Origin: Myxococcus stipitatus
GTDB lineage: Bacteria; Myxococcota; Myxococcia; Myxococcales; Myxococcaceae
Assembly: GCF_021412625.1 (NCBI RefSeq)
Contig: NZ_JAKCFI010000004.1
Span: 868,001-932,000 of the forward strand
DNA length: 64,000 nt
Direction of reading: 5' to 3'
This document shows positions 1-7,936 of this stretch, in pieces. Below the pieces are notes generated by a model. The model was not told the DNA's origin. It worked only from the letters and a program-made list of their open reading frames with translations, and searched no databases. Position 1 is the stretch's first letter; each line of letters begins with the position of its first letter. A program made the translations under genes and the position numbers.

Positions 1-639
1 GTCGGGGGTGTAGCCGGGAATGGTGAGCGCGCCCTCGGAGAGTGACTTCGAGTCGTCGTACAGCTGGGTCAGGTCGATGTCGGTCACCGACCCCATCCCC
101 TCGCAGCGCGGGCACATGCCTCCGGTGACGGTGAACTCGCGCTTCTCGCTCTTGCCGTCGCCCTTCTCGACCGCCAGCTCACCGGCGCCACGGGCCGACG
201 GGATGTTGAAGGCGAAGGCATTGGACGAGCCGATGTGCGGCTTGCCGAGCCGGCTGAACAACACCCGCAGCATCGCGTTGGCGTCGGTCGCCGTGCCCAC
301 CGTCGAGCGGGAGTTGGCGCCCATCCGCTCCTGGTCGACGATGATGGCGGTCGTCAGCCCCTCCAGCACGTCGACCTCGGGCCGGGCCATGGAGGGCATG
401 AAGGTCTGCACGAACGCGCTGTAGGTCTCGTTGATGAGCCGCTGCGACTCCGCCGCGATGGTGCCGAACACCAGCGACGACTTGCCGGAGCCGGAGACGC
501 CGGTGAACACCGTCAGCCGCCGCTTGGGGATGTCGACGCTGACGTCCTTCAGGTTGTTCTCCCGGGCGCCCCGGACGCGAATCAGGTCGTGGGTGTCCGC
601 GGGCTGCTGGCTTGGGGCCGGCGTGGGCTGGGTCTTCAT
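1..639 (-). CDS. UvrA-like excinuclease/ABC ATPase, N-terminal part (cut by window edge)
   Basis: This is the first 213 residues of a UvrA-family ATPase, reading right to left and leaving the window. The start is the ATG at 639 (MKTQPTPAP...). The sequence shows the UvrA opening IRVRGARENNLKDV at about residues 20-33 and a Walker A motif GVSGSGKSS near residue 46. It also has the UvrA stretch with SAFVQTF and a zinc-knuckle half CPRCEGMG near residue 180. Full UvrA proteins recognise DNA lesions as dimers with UvrB. Short relatives (UvrA2/DrrC type) are drug- and stress-resistance ATPases. The window does not show whether this is the full housekeeping UvrA or the shorter type. The Pro/Gln-rich start and the accessory neighbourhood favour UvrA2. 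It is divergent from the ArsR operon. Confidence 0.85.
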   Translation of the reverse strand, partial: MKTQPTPAPSQQPADTHDLIRVRGARENNLKDVSVDIPKRRLTVFTGVSGSGKSSLVFGTIAAESQRLINETYSAFVQTFMPSMARPEVDVLEGLTTAIIVDQERMGANSRSTVGTATDANAMLRVLFSRLGKPHIGSSNAFAFNIPSARGAGELAVEKGDGKSEKREFTVTGGMCPRCEGMGSVTDIDLTQLYDDSKSLSEGALTIPGYTPD

Positions 640-876
640 GGTGGAGGTCGTTCCAACTTGCGGGTGGGGTGTGGGACCAGGAGCGGTGAGAGGGGCTGGC
701 GCTCGAGCTCGCGCCCCATGGGCACGGGGCCTCGTCACGGGCGCATGACCCGGCGGGCAGGGTACGTCGCGCCCCCGGTCGCCAGAAGGCAAAACCCCGT
801 GAAGCCGGTTCAGGTGAGGTGGAGTCCTACCTGTCGGGTGCTCGCTCGACGGAGAGGCTCCCGACCAGCGTAGGCG

Positions 877-916
877 TTCATATGAATTGACATGCATATG
901 ACCAGGTGTGTATATG
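877..916 (+). promoter_or_regulatory. Strong sigma-70-type promoter with ArsR operator candidate
   Basis: A consensus -35 TTGACA (887-892) is followed 18 bp later by TATATG (911-916). The perfect palindrome TTCATATGAA (877-886) and a second CATATG (895-900) flank and overlap the -35. Transcription would start near 923-924, on the GTG of arsR, so the mRNA would be leaderless. The AT-rich repeats in an otherwise GC-rich region suggest the autoregulatory site of the ArsR protein. Confidence 0.65.
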
Positions 917-923
917 CCGGCTC

Positions 924-1256
924 GTGGAATCCTCGTTCGCAATCATCGCGGAACCGAACCGCCGGGCCATCCTCAGCCTGCTGGCGTCGTCAGAGCAGTC
1001 TGTCGGCGAAATCGAGCGCCAGCTGGGGATGCCCCAGACCTCGGTGTCCAAGCACCTGCGGGTGCTGCGCGAGGCGGGCTTCGTCGAGGCGCGCGTCGAA
1101 GCCCAGCGACGGGTCTACCGGATCCGACCCGAGCCGCTCATGGAGGTCGATGCGTGGCTCGCGCCCTTCCGTCGGTTCTGGGAGTCCCACATCGATGCGC
1201 TCGAGCGCCATCTCGACCGGATGGCGAAGCCCCCCGGTCACGGAGAGAACCCATGA
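924..1256 (+). CDS. ArsR-family winged-helix transcriptional regulator
   Basis: This is a 110-aa ArsR/SmtB-type repressor of the class found next to SRPBCC proteins. An N-terminal helix (FAIIAEPNRRAILSLL) leads into a helix-turn-helix (SVGEIERQLGMPQTSVSKHL) and a wing (RRVYRIRPE). It has no cysteine metal site of the ELCVCDL type, so a metal ligand is unlikely. An upstream GTG at 906 would put six more codons inside the -10 region. The promoter therefore argues for GTG 924 and a leaderless transcript. The stop overlaps the ATG of the next gene (ATGA), so the two are translationally coupled. It probably represses its own operon (ArsR-SRPBCC-DoxX) and possibly the divergent UvrA-like gene. A paralogous operon lies at 32863-34055. 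Confidence 0.88.
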   Translation: MESSFAIIAEPNRRAILSLLASSEQSVGEIERQLGMPQTSVSKHLRVLREAGFVEARVEAQRRVYRIRPEPLMEVDAWLAPFRRFWESHIDALERHLDRMAKPPGHGENP

Positions 1257-1819
1257 TGAACCGTGAGAAGTACAGCCCCGGTCCCGCGACCGGAGCCCAT
1301 GTCCAGAAGGACGGCGACACGTGGACGCTCGTCCTCGTCCGGGACCTGCGCCATCCCCAGTCGCTGGTGTGGCGAGCGCTGACCGAACCCGGACAGCTGG
1401 CGGAGTGGGCGCCGTTCGACGCGAACCGCAACCTGTCCTCGGTGGGACCGGCGAAGCTCACGACGGTGGGCGCGCCGACGCCGATGGTCTCGGAGACGAC
1501 CGTGAAGCGGGCCGAGGAGCCGAGGCTGCTCGAGTTCAGCTGGGGCGGTGGGGACCTGCGATGGGAGCTCGAGCCGCAGGGCGGCGGGACGCGCCTGACG
1601 CTCTGGCACAACATCAACCGTGGGTTCATCTCGTGGGGCGCCGCCGGCTGGCACATCTGCCTGGACGTCCTCGACCAGCTGCTGGCGGGGGCGCCGCTGG
1701 GCCGCATCGCTGGCCCCGAGGCGATGAAGTTCGACGGCTGGCAGCGACTGCTCGCCGAGTACGCCCAGCAGTTCGGGGTCGAGTCCCCCGGGCGCATGTC
1801 CACCCCCTCGAAGTCCTGA
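1253..1819 (+). CDS. SRPBCC (AHSA1-like) domain protein
   Basis: This 188-aa protein has a START/Bet v1-like SRPBCC fold of the Aha1 C-terminal type. The typical opening strand is followed by VWRALTEPGQLAEWAPF, then the mid-domain LEFSWGGGDLRWEL and TRLTLWHNI, and a long C-terminal helix (GWQRLLAEYAQQF). Such proteins bind small hydrophobic ligands, and those next to ArsR genes have no settled substrate. The ATG at 1253 overlaps the arsR stop by 4 nt; an ATG at 1256 is also possible. There is no signal peptide, so it is cytoplasmic. It is followed 18 bp later by a DoxX gene. Confidence 0.85.
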   Translation: MMNREKYSPGPATGAHVQKDGDTWTLVLVRDLRHPQSLVWRALTEPGQLAEWAPFDANRNLSSVGPAKLTTVGAPTPMVSETTVKRAEEPRLLEFSWGGGDLRWELEPQGGGTRLTLWHNINRGFISWGAAGWHICLDVLDQLLAGAPLGRIAGPEAMKFDGWQRLLAEYAQQFGVESPGRMSTPSKS

Positions 1820-1837
1820 ATCGCCGAAGGAACCACC

Positions 1838-2260
1838 ATGGAATCCGTCCTGCAGAATCCGTCCCTCGAAGTCGTCAGGCCCACCTCCAAGTCGCGGAAC
1901 ATCGCCTTCTGGGTCGTCACCGCGCTCTTCTGCCTGCAGATGGGCTTCACCGCCTACGCGCAGCTGAACCTGCCGCAGGTGGCGGCGGCGTTCACGCACC
2001 TCGGCTTCCCCGACTACTTCCGGGTGGAGCTGTCGTGGGCCAAGTTCCTCGGCGTGGTGTTGCTGCTGGCGCCGGTTCCGGCGCGGCTCAAGGAGTGGGC
2101 CTATGCGGGCTTCGCCATCAACCTCGCCTCGGCGTTCCTCGCCCATGTCGCCGTCGGCGATGGTCCGGAGGCATGGGGCTGGGTGGTGGGCACCAGCGTG
2201 CTCTGGGGCCTCTCGTACTTCTTCTGGCGGCGGTCGCAGTCCAGGTCGGCGAGCGCCTGA
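1838..2260 (+). CDS. DoxX-like four-helix membrane protein
   Basis: This is a 140-aa integral membrane protein with four predicted helices, at about residues 20-42, 68-83, 90-107 and 116-131. The DoxX-family pattern is visible, with an aromatic-rich first helix, then HLGFPDYFRVELSWAKFLGV and a KEWAYAGFAINLASAF helix. The family is linked to quinone or redox roles and often sits beside stress or ArsR-type regulators, but its function here is not known. It is the third gene of the ArsR-SRPBCC-DoxX operon, 18 bp after the SRPBCC gene. Confidence 0.82.
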   Translation: MESVLQNPSLEVVRPTSKSRNIAFWVVTALFCLQMGFTAYAQLNLPQVAAAFTHLGFPDYFRVELSWAKFLGVVLLLAPVPARLKEWAYAGFAINLASAFLAHVAVGDGPEAWGWVVGTSVLWGLSYFFWRRSQSRSASA

Positions 2261-2360
2261 GGGTGGCGTGCGGTAGAAGGTCGAGGGCGTCTACCGCGGT
2301 TCGCCGCGGCGCTGGCGCCGAATGGAGCCTGAACGGGCGCGAGGAGCGTGGGAGAAGGTC

Positions 2361-2864
2361 ATGAAGAAGCTTGAACCGGTGGCGTCGGCGTCCGCCTTCA
2401 TCGACGAGAAGATCAAGGGGTTGGGGGATTGGCGCGGCATCATGTTCGCGAAGGTGCGCAAGCTCATCCACGCGGCGGACCCCGACGTCGTCGAGGAGGT
2501 GAAGTGGATGGGGACGCCCGTCTGGTCCCATGAGGGCATCCTCTGCACGGGCGAGACGTACAAGAGCGTCGTCAAGCTGACCTTCCCCAAGGGCGCCTCG
2601 CTGGCGGACCCGGCCGGGTTGTTCAACTCCAGCCTCGAGGGGAATGTCCGGCGCGCCATCGACATCCACGAGGATGACAAGCTCGACGAGGCGGCCTTGA
2701 AGGCGCTCATCCGCGCCGCGGTCGCGCTCAACGTCGAGAAGAAGCGCAAGCCGAAGGCGACGAGCAAGCCGAAGGCGACGGTCCGCAAGGCGAGCAGCAA
2801 GCCGAAGGCGGCGAGCAAGCCGAAGGCGACGGTGCGCAAGGCGAGCACCAGGCGGGCCCGGTAG
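2361..2864 (+). CDS. DUF1801 domain protein with Lys/Ala/Pro-rich C-terminal tail
   Basis: This 167-aa protein has a DUF1801 (YdhG-like) domain at residues 1 to about 130, with the family motif VKWMGTPVW and a conserved KLTFPKG strand. The ATG at 2361 follows a GGAGAAGG ribosome site, which favours it over an in-frame codon at 2322. After residue 130 the chain turns into repeats of SKPKAT, VRKAS and SKPKAA, a basic histone-H1-like tail encoded by near-identical direct repeats (about 2746-2845). The tail suggests nucleic-acid binding. The function of DUF1801 is unknown. A convergent DUF1801 paralogue with its basic tail at the opposite end follows. Confidence 0.85.
   Translation: MKKLEPVASASAFIDEKIKGLGDWRGIMFAKVRKLIHAADPDVVEEVKWMGTPVWSHEGILCTGETYKSVVKLTFPKGASLADPAGLFNSSLEGNVRRAIDIHEDDKLDEAALKALIRAAVALNVEKKRKPKATSKPKATVRKASSKPKAASKPKATVRKASTRRAR
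2746..2845 (+). repeat. Short tandem repeats encoding the KPKA tail
   Basis: The codons for KPKAT/KPKAA and VRKAS recur in near-identical form (AGCCGAAGGCGACG-like units) within about 100 bp. Replication slippage can change the copy number of such repeats, so tail length may vary between strains. Confidence 0.7.
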
Positions 2865-2940
2865 CCGCATCACGGGCCCGTCTGCGCCAGGCGTGCTCGG
2901 GGCCCCGTGGTTCCCCCACGCATCGCTTCGTGGCGACACA

Positions 2941-2964
2941 CTCCATGCCCCCCAGGGCATGGAG
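2941..2964. terminator. Hairpin, 10-bp stem, CCCA loop
   Basis: CTCCATGCCC (2941-2950) pairs perfectly with GGGCATGGAG (2955-2964). It lies between the convergent DUF1801 genes with no U-tract, so it is a likely transcription barrier for the rightward gene. Confidence 0.55.
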
Positions 2965-2968
2965 CGGT

Positions 2969-3003
2969 GACTGGCGTCCGCTCGCTCCACGCGGACGCCA
3001 GTC
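2969..3003. terminator. Hairpin, 13-bp perfect stem, between convergent genes
   Basis: GACTGGCGTCCGC (2969-2981) pairs perfectly with GCGGACGCCAGTC (2991-3003) around a 9-nt loop. It sits 10 bp past the stop of the leftward gene and serves both directions. Confidence 0.65.
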
Positions 3004-3013
3004 CATTCCTCGT

Positions 3014-3502
3014 TCACATCCGTTCGCCGGGCAGCCGACTGGCTTGCTTCACCCAGGACGTGAACCGGGCTTCGTCGAAGGGCGCGTTCTCGTGGATGTT
3101 GAGATAGCGCGTGTCCCGGCTCTTGGACTCACCCGGAGGAACGGGGCGCAGCGACTGGCCACGGAAGAAGGCCACCTTGATGTACTTCGCGAAGCAGTGG
3201 ATGCCGAGGAACCAGCCCTGGCCCTCGAGTCCGTACATCGGCGAGTTCCACTTGACCGCCTTGTGCACGTGGGGAACAGCGCGCGTGATGAGCGTGTCGA
3301 GCCTGCTCCCGACGTCGCGCTTCCAGCCCGGCATGGCCGCGATGTAGGCCTGGACGGGGGCCTCGCCATACCCCTTCGCGATCTGGGGGTTGCCTCCGGC
3401 CAGGAGCTTCACCGGGGCAGCCACCTTCTTTGCCGGAGCCTTCTTCGCCGCGGCCTTCTTCGCGACCTTCACCGACTTCTGCTTGGGGGGCTTCGCGGCC
3501 AT
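3014..3502 (-). CDS. DUF1801 domain protein with Lys/Ala-rich N-terminal tail
   Basis: This is a 162-aa protein. Residues 1 to about 35 are a histone-H1-like run of KKAAAKKAPAKK type. The rest is a DUF1801 domain (AVKWNSPMYGLEGQGW, YIKVAFFRG, a C-terminal FTSWVKQ helix). The start is the ATG at 3502, preceded by a GGAAAGG ribosome site on the minus strand; longer upstream frames lack such a signal. It is convergent with, and related to, the DUF1801 gene at 2361-2864. The N-terminal tail could bind DNA or RNA, and the enzymatic role is unknown. Confidence 0.85.
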   Translation of the reverse strand: MAAKPPKQKSVKVAKKAAAKKAPAKKVAAPVKLLAGGNPQIAKGYGEAPVQAYIAAMPGWKRDVGSRLDTLITRAVPHVHKAVKWNSPMYGLEGQGWFLGIHCFAKYIKVAFFRGQSLRPVPPGESKSRDTRYLNIHENAPFDEARFTSWVKQASRLPGERM

Positions 3503-3593
3503 GGTTTCCTTTCCATGAGGACGACGCGGGTCATCCCGACATCGCGAGGATAGGTGACGTGGCCCCGGGGAGCCGAGGCCATTCCACGCGCGC

Positions 3594-5798
3594 TCAACCC
3601 GCGTCCGGATTCTCTGGTGGCTGGTCGGTGGGCATGCTGTCCAGCGGCGCGAAGAAGTTCTCCCCGCGGTCCGCGCAGAAGTAATACGGCTGGACGTGAT
3701 ACCGCTGGAGCTTGAGCTGCTTGTTGGCCGTGTCCTCGCAAACAGCCAGCTTCTCGAAGCCGGGCTTCTTGAACATCTCGGAGCCGAGCTTCTTGTACAT
3801 CTCGAGGAGCCCGAGCGTGTAGGCCGCCCCCTGGGCATCCCCTTTCTTCAACTCGGCTTCGTTGTCGGGCTTGAACTCGACCACCTGGCAGTCCCGGATG
3901 CAGTCGATGCGACACCCCGAGCCGCTGTAGCGAGGGTTCGGATTCCGGCAGTAGTCGCTATCGACGTAGAGCTCGCTCGCCTGTGGACAGGAGGAAGCCT
4001 GACGGCGCTTGTGCTCCTCCTTTCCGTAGTCGATGTGCGCGCGAATCTTCGGGTTGCCCGAGCCGAGCAGCTGGCCCTGCTTGACCTTCTCGATGCTCTG
4101 CATCCGCGAGACGAGCGCCGCGCGGAGCTTCGGCGCGGACTTCACCTTGTTCTGTGAGATGAGGACCTCGGCGGCCTTCAGCATGCGGTCATAGCGTCCG
4201 CTGATGGAGCCCCACTGGTTGTTGAGCTTGGAGGCGTAGCTGTTCGTGATTTCGTTCACCTTCTGCTCCCAGTCGTATTCCCGGCAGAAGGCATCCCGGA
4301 CCGCGACGGCGTCGGCCTCCGCGGTCTTCCGGAACTCGAGGACATCACGCTCCCACTCGCGGAAGTCCTTCATGAGCGCGCGGTAGTTCTCCGCGATGCC
4401 GCCGCGATAGCGACCGAGCTCCTGCAACGCGCGCTCGACGTCGGGGTTCTTCTCTCCGAGGAAGAGGTTCCGGCACGGGTCCTTCTCGTAGACCTCCACG
4501 CGCCGGCTGTTCCAGTAGGCGAGTGTCTTGTCGGCGGAGGCGTCCAGGTTGCTCTTGATGCTCGACCAGGTCCCCTCGGTGAAGGAGAAGGCCTTGCTGG
4601 CCGTCGCGCGCCGCTCCATGCCGTCCTTCTGGCGGTCGGTCTCCGTCTTCTTGGCCGACCACTTCTTCCCGAGCGACGTGGACATCTCCGTGAGCGTCGC
4701 GACCCCCTCTTCATGGAGGTCCTTGTTGCCGACACAGCGTCGGATCGTCTCCTGGAGTCGTGTCTCGTCGGCGCGGCAGTCCCGCACGTCCCCGTCGAGG
4801 GCGTACTGCTCGGACTTCATCCGGCGAATCGACTCGATGGCTTCCTTCAGCGACCGGGCGTGCGACGGCCAGCGCTCCGCGAGCTGGCGGGCCTCCGAGT
4901 CCTCTCCCTGGATGTCCTTCAGGTCGCCCAGGAAGCCGAGCAGGTCGTCGACCGCGCGCAGCGCCTCGGAGGTCTCCGAGGCGGCGTCACCGCTGCGGGA
5001 GTCCAGGTCCCTCACCTTCGAGGCGATGGTCTGGAGGCGCTCGTCGATCTTCTTCCGTATCACCGTCCGGGCCAGGCCGAAGTTGCCGAGCTTGGACATC
5101 GCGTCCTTCACGGCGTCGGCCTCCTTGCCCTTCGCCAGCTCGGTGCACTTCGACTTCGTCTCCTCCATCCGCCGGTTCCAGCGGTCCCAGATGTCGCTGG
5201 CGCCTTCGTGGAGCTCGCCCTTCACGTCGGACCAGCGGTTGTGGGACTCGGAGAAGTTCCGGGCGTAGCCGCGCCAGCGGTCCATCTCGTTGTGGGCCTC
5301 CTGGAGCTTCCGGTACTCGTCGTTGTAGGTGCGGCCGACCTTCTCGGCCTCGTCCGGAATCTTGAAGAGTCCGTTCGGGTCCTTCTTGTCGACGAACGTC
5401 TGCATGAAGGACTTCAGGCTCCGGTCGGCCTCGGAGCAGCGCTCGTGGAGGCGGGACTCGTCTGCCTTGACCTGCGCGTCCTTCATCCGCTTCAGGTACT
5501 GCGCCGACTCCCGGAACCTGGAGATCCAGTCCGGGTAGTAGGAGACCATGTACCGGCCCGGGTCGCTCTGCGGATCGAGCGACTTGAGCTTGTCGACGTT
5601 CTCCCGGACCGTGTTCAGGTAGTCGAGCGCGGAGTCGATGTCACTCGAGCTCGAGTCCGAGACGATTCCGTCGAGCTTGTCTTTGATTCGGTTGAGGTAG
5701 TCATCGACTGCCCGGACCCGGTCATCCACTTCGTCCGCGGACGCGGGCGAGGTGACCAGGACCAACAGCACCACCGCCAACAGCTTCCTTGTCTTCAT
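3594..5798 (-). CDS. Secreted coiled-coil protein with C-terminal RecB-like PD-(D/E)XK nuclease signature
   Basis: This is a 734-aa exported protein. The ATG at 5798 follows a GGGGGA ribosome site and begins a clear signal peptide ending ...VTSPASA before DEVDD. Residues about 22-620 are charged and helical, mostly coiled coil, and look like a tandem duplication. RMKDAQ...ADESRLHE...WDRWNRRMEETKSKC in the first half matches RMKSEQ...ADETRLQE...AYWNSRRVEVYEKDPC in the second. Near the C-terminus are D632 (RID), E641 and K643 (EFK) and Q656/Y660 (QGAAY). This is the order D, ExK, QxxxY of RecB-type PD-(D/E)XK nucleases. Several cysteines (CRIDCIRDC) suggest disulfides outside the cytoplasm. A secreted nuclease toxin is an inference; no immunity gene is obvious. 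I do not recognise the coiled-coil part. Confidence 0.75.
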   Translation of the reverse strand: MKTRKLLAVVLLVLVTSPASADEVDDRVRAVDDYLNRIKDKLDGIVSDSSSSDIDSALDYLNTVRENVDKLKSLDPQSDPGRYMVSYYPDWISRFRESAQYLKRMKDAQVKADESRLHERCSEADRSLKSFMQTFVDKKDPNGLFKIPDEAEKVGRTYNDEYRKLQEAHNEMDRWRGYARNFSESHNRWSDVKGELHEGASDIWDRWNRRMEETKSKCTELAKGKEADAVKDAMSKLGNFGLARTVIRKKIDERLQTIASKVRDLDSRSGDAASETSEALRAVDDLLGFLGDLKDIQGEDSEARQLAERWPSHARSLKEAIESIRRMKSEQYALDGDVRDCRADETRLQETIRRCVGNKDLHEEGVATLTEMSTSLGKKWSAKKTETDRQKDGMERRATASKAFSFTEGTWSSIKSNLDASADKTLAYWNSRRVEVYEKDPCRNLFLGEKNPDVERALQELGRYRGGIAENYRALMKDFREWERDVLEFRKTAEADAVAVRDAFCREYDWEQKVNEITNSYASKLNNQWGSISGRYDRMLKAAEVLISQNKVKSAPKLRAALVSRMQSIEKVKQGQLLGSGNPKIRAHIDYGKEEHKRRQASSCPQASELYVDSDYCRNPNPRYSGSGCRIDCIRDCQVVEFKPDNEAELKKGDAQGAAYTLGLLEMYKKLGSEMFKKPGFEKLAVCEDTANKQLKLQRYHVQPYYFCADRGENFFAPLDSMPTDQPPENPDAG

Positions 5799-6025
5799 GC
5801 GTTCCCCCTTCGCGCTTCGTCGGTCTCGCGCCATGGCCCCATGCGAGCACCGGAGACGACTCCACTGCGTTCCCCTCGTCCTGGCGACGCACACCCGAGA
5901 CCTGAACGAGGTCCCGGGCCACGCCGTGGACGGGGGCGGAGTATAGGCGAAGTGCGCGTCCGCCCGCTCGATGCGCAGCTCGACAAGGGGGGCGTTGACG
6001 CGCTGCGCCCGCGCGCTGGTCCCTC

Positions 6026-6058
6026 GAGCCGGCCCATGACGCCTCCACGGGCCGGCTC
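6026..6058. terminator. Hairpin, 10-bp perfect stem
   Basis: GAGCCGGCCC (6026-6035) pairs with GGGCCGGCTC (6049-6058). It lies 14 bp beyond the stop of the leftward GH18-like gene, so it probably ends that transcript before the coiled-coil gene. Confidence 0.65.
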
Positions 6059-6071
6059 AACTCCCAAGGCT

Positions 6072-7670
6072 TCAGCGGACCTCGAGCTCGTAGATGCGCG
6101 TCGCCGGGTCCCCGTTCTGGGTGGGCGTCGTCACGTTGAGCTTGATGTAGCGCGCGGACGTCGCGGTGATGGCGTGCGTCGACACGTTGCCGGTGTTGGC
6201 GCTCACGGTGACGGGCGTGCTCCAGGTGTTTCCATCGGTCGACGTCTGGAGGGTGAACGCCCGGGTGTTCCAACTGGCTGATTCACCCCCCGCGCCGGCG
6301 TGCCGGAGCGTGAAGCTGTTGACCGTCAGCGCCGAGCCCAGGTCGATCTGCATCCACGCGGGAGAGACGAGCGAGCAGAACTTGTCCGTGGTGCCGCCGG
6401 AGACGCTGCCGTTGACCGCCTTGGCCGGGGACTCGCTGCTGTTGCAGGGCGTCGAGCTGGTGGTGGGCTTGTTCAACGCCAGGTTGACGTAGCCCGCGCC
6501 CACCGACACCGTCTGTGTCCTGGTGTGGCTCGCGCCGCCGTTGTCGGTGACGGTGAGGGTGACGTCGTAGTTGCCGCCGCTCGCGTACGTGCGGGACGGG
6601 TTCGTCGCGGTGGAGGTGGTGCCGTCGCCGAAGCTCCAGGCGCGCGAGACGATGGTGCCGTCGGTGTCGGTGGACGCGTCGGTGAAGGTGGCCGTGAGGC
6701 CGCTGACGGTGACGCCGAAGCTCGCCACGGGCGGCGTGTTGCCGCTGACGGCGGTGTTGATGGCCGCCGCGTACTGGGCGGATGTCCCCTGCGCGGCGCA
6801 CTTCTGGATGTCGTCGTACAGCCACATGAAGCCGCCGTTGATGCCGGCGCTGGCCTTCCAGTTGGTCATCTTCGTCTGCACGGTGGCCGGGCTGTCGCCC
6901 GACGCGCAGCCGGTGCCGTGCCGGGACCAGAGCCCCGGGTCGACCGTCATCCCCATCGCGGTGTTCCAGCTCGCCGGGTTGTTGCCGGCGCCGCCGTCGT
7001 AGACCTGCAGGTAGATGCCATCGACCGCGGCGCCGAGGTTGTCCTTGAGGCTCCGCCAGAACGCCTGCTGGGTGTAGGGCGCGAACGTGATTTTGTAGCC
7101 CAGGCCGATCAGCATCCGCCCGAAGGTGGTGGTCGGCGCCAGGTCGTAGGCGCTCTCGTCGTCGAAGTTCACCGCGTCCGCGCCGGTGGCGGCCTTCAGC
7201 GCCTGGAAGTTCCGATACAGGATGCTGGTGCTGCCGGTCCCGCAGACGAGGGTGGTACCGCAGCCCGCGGCGGTGCCGTTGACCAGCCGGGCCATGCGCT
7301 CGAAGTCCGGGACGCTCCAGGCGCCGATGGACACCTCGATGCGGTTGACGGACGTCGGCGCCGTCTTGAGCGTGGCAAGACGGGTGGGCCAGGCGGGGTC
7401 CCCCATGTAGGCGCCGTTCCTGACCACGGGGATGTCGTTGTAGACGAGGTCGCCGTTGTCCTCGATGTGGAAGCTCCACAGGATGATGGTGGTGAAGCCC
7501 GAGGCGCGCAGGTCATCCATCACCGCGCTCCCACCGGAATAGAACGGACCGCCGCCGTAGACGGCCGAGTCCGCGCGCGCGGCGGGCGCGACGAGGGCCA
7601 GGGCGAGCACGATGAACCCCGACAACAGACCACTGACACGGATTGGCACGGCGTGAGTCGGTTTCGACAT
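6072..7670 (-). CDS. Secreted GH18-like protein with PKD and F5/8 type C domains
   Basis: This is a 532-aa exported protein. The ATG at 7670 has a GAGGAG ribosome site and starts a signal peptide that ends near residue 34 (...APAARA). Residues about 35-350 form a TIM-barrel-like glycosidase domain. The segment at 165-172 (DAVNFDDE) fits the GH18 signature DGxDxDxE, except that Asn168 replaces one Asp. It keeps the catalytic Glu172. Residues about 360-440 are a PKD domain (SFGDGTTS, YDVTLTVTDN), and about 445-532 an F5/8C (discoidin-like) carbohydrate-binding domain (ALNKPTTSS...YIKLNVTT...RIYELEV). It probably acts on glycans or cell-wall polymers outside the cell. Whether it is catalytic, given the Asn, is unclear. 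Confidence 0.8.
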   Translation of the reverse strand: MSKPTHAVPIRVSGLLSGFIVLALALVAPAARADSAVYGGGPFYSGGSAVMDDLRASGFTTIILWSFHIEDNGDLVYNDIPVVRNGAYMGDPAWPTRLATLKTAPTSVNRIEVSIGAWSVPDFERMARLVNGTAAGCGTTLVCGTGSTSILYRNFQALKAATGADAVNFDDESAYDLAPTTTFGRMLIGLGYKITFAPYTQQAFWRSLKDNLGAAVDGIYLQVYDGGAGNNPASWNTAMGMTVDPGLWSRHGTGCASGDSPATVQTKMTNWKASAGINGGFMWLYDDIQKCAAQGTSAQYAAAINTAVSGNTPPVASFGVTVSGLTATFTDASTDTDGTIVSRAWSFGDGTTSTATNPSRTYASGGNYDVTLTVTDNGGASHTRTQTVSVGAGYVNLALNKPTTSSTPCNSSESPAKAVNGSVSGGTTDKFCSLVSPAWMQIDLGSALTVNSFTLRHAGAGGESASWNTRAFTLQTSTDGNTWSTPVTVSANTGNVSTHAITATSARYIKLNVTTPTQNGDPATRIYELEVR

Positions 7671-7883
7671 GGAACGAGCCTCCTCAGGGGACGTCGCGAA
7701 ATGATTGCTCGACAGGATGCGCGGCCGCGGATGAGAGCCATTGCGCCCCCCACCACGGCCGGCGCTCCGGGGCGCACCTTGGGAAGCGCGGTTCCGACCT
7801 GTCAATTCTTGTCGCGGTCCAGGTCCGGCCCGAACGTTCAGGCGCGAGCGTTGACGCGCGCGTCACGAAGTCAGGTGCTCCCC

Positions 7884-7932
7884 TTGACGTTCTAGGGGAG
7901 GGTCGGCATGCTCCCCTAGACAATCTAGGGGA
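7884..7932 (+). promoter_or_regulatory. PadR operator: inverted repeat plus third half-site
   Basis: TCTAGGGGAG (7891-7900) and CTCCCCTAGA (7911-7920) are a perfect inverted repeat with a 10-bp gap. A third copy TCTAGGGGA (7924-7932) overlaps the ribosome-binding site (AGGGGA) of the padR gene. A TTGACG -35-like element lies at 7884-7889, but no good -10 is apparent. The layout fits autorepression by the PadR protein at promoter and ribosome-site level. Confidence 0.65.
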
Positions 7933-7936
7933 CTTG

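Noticed and set aside
906..923. GTG 906 as start of the first ArsR protein
   Set aside because: It would fall within the -10 region of a strong promoter, and the additional residues do not resemble the family.
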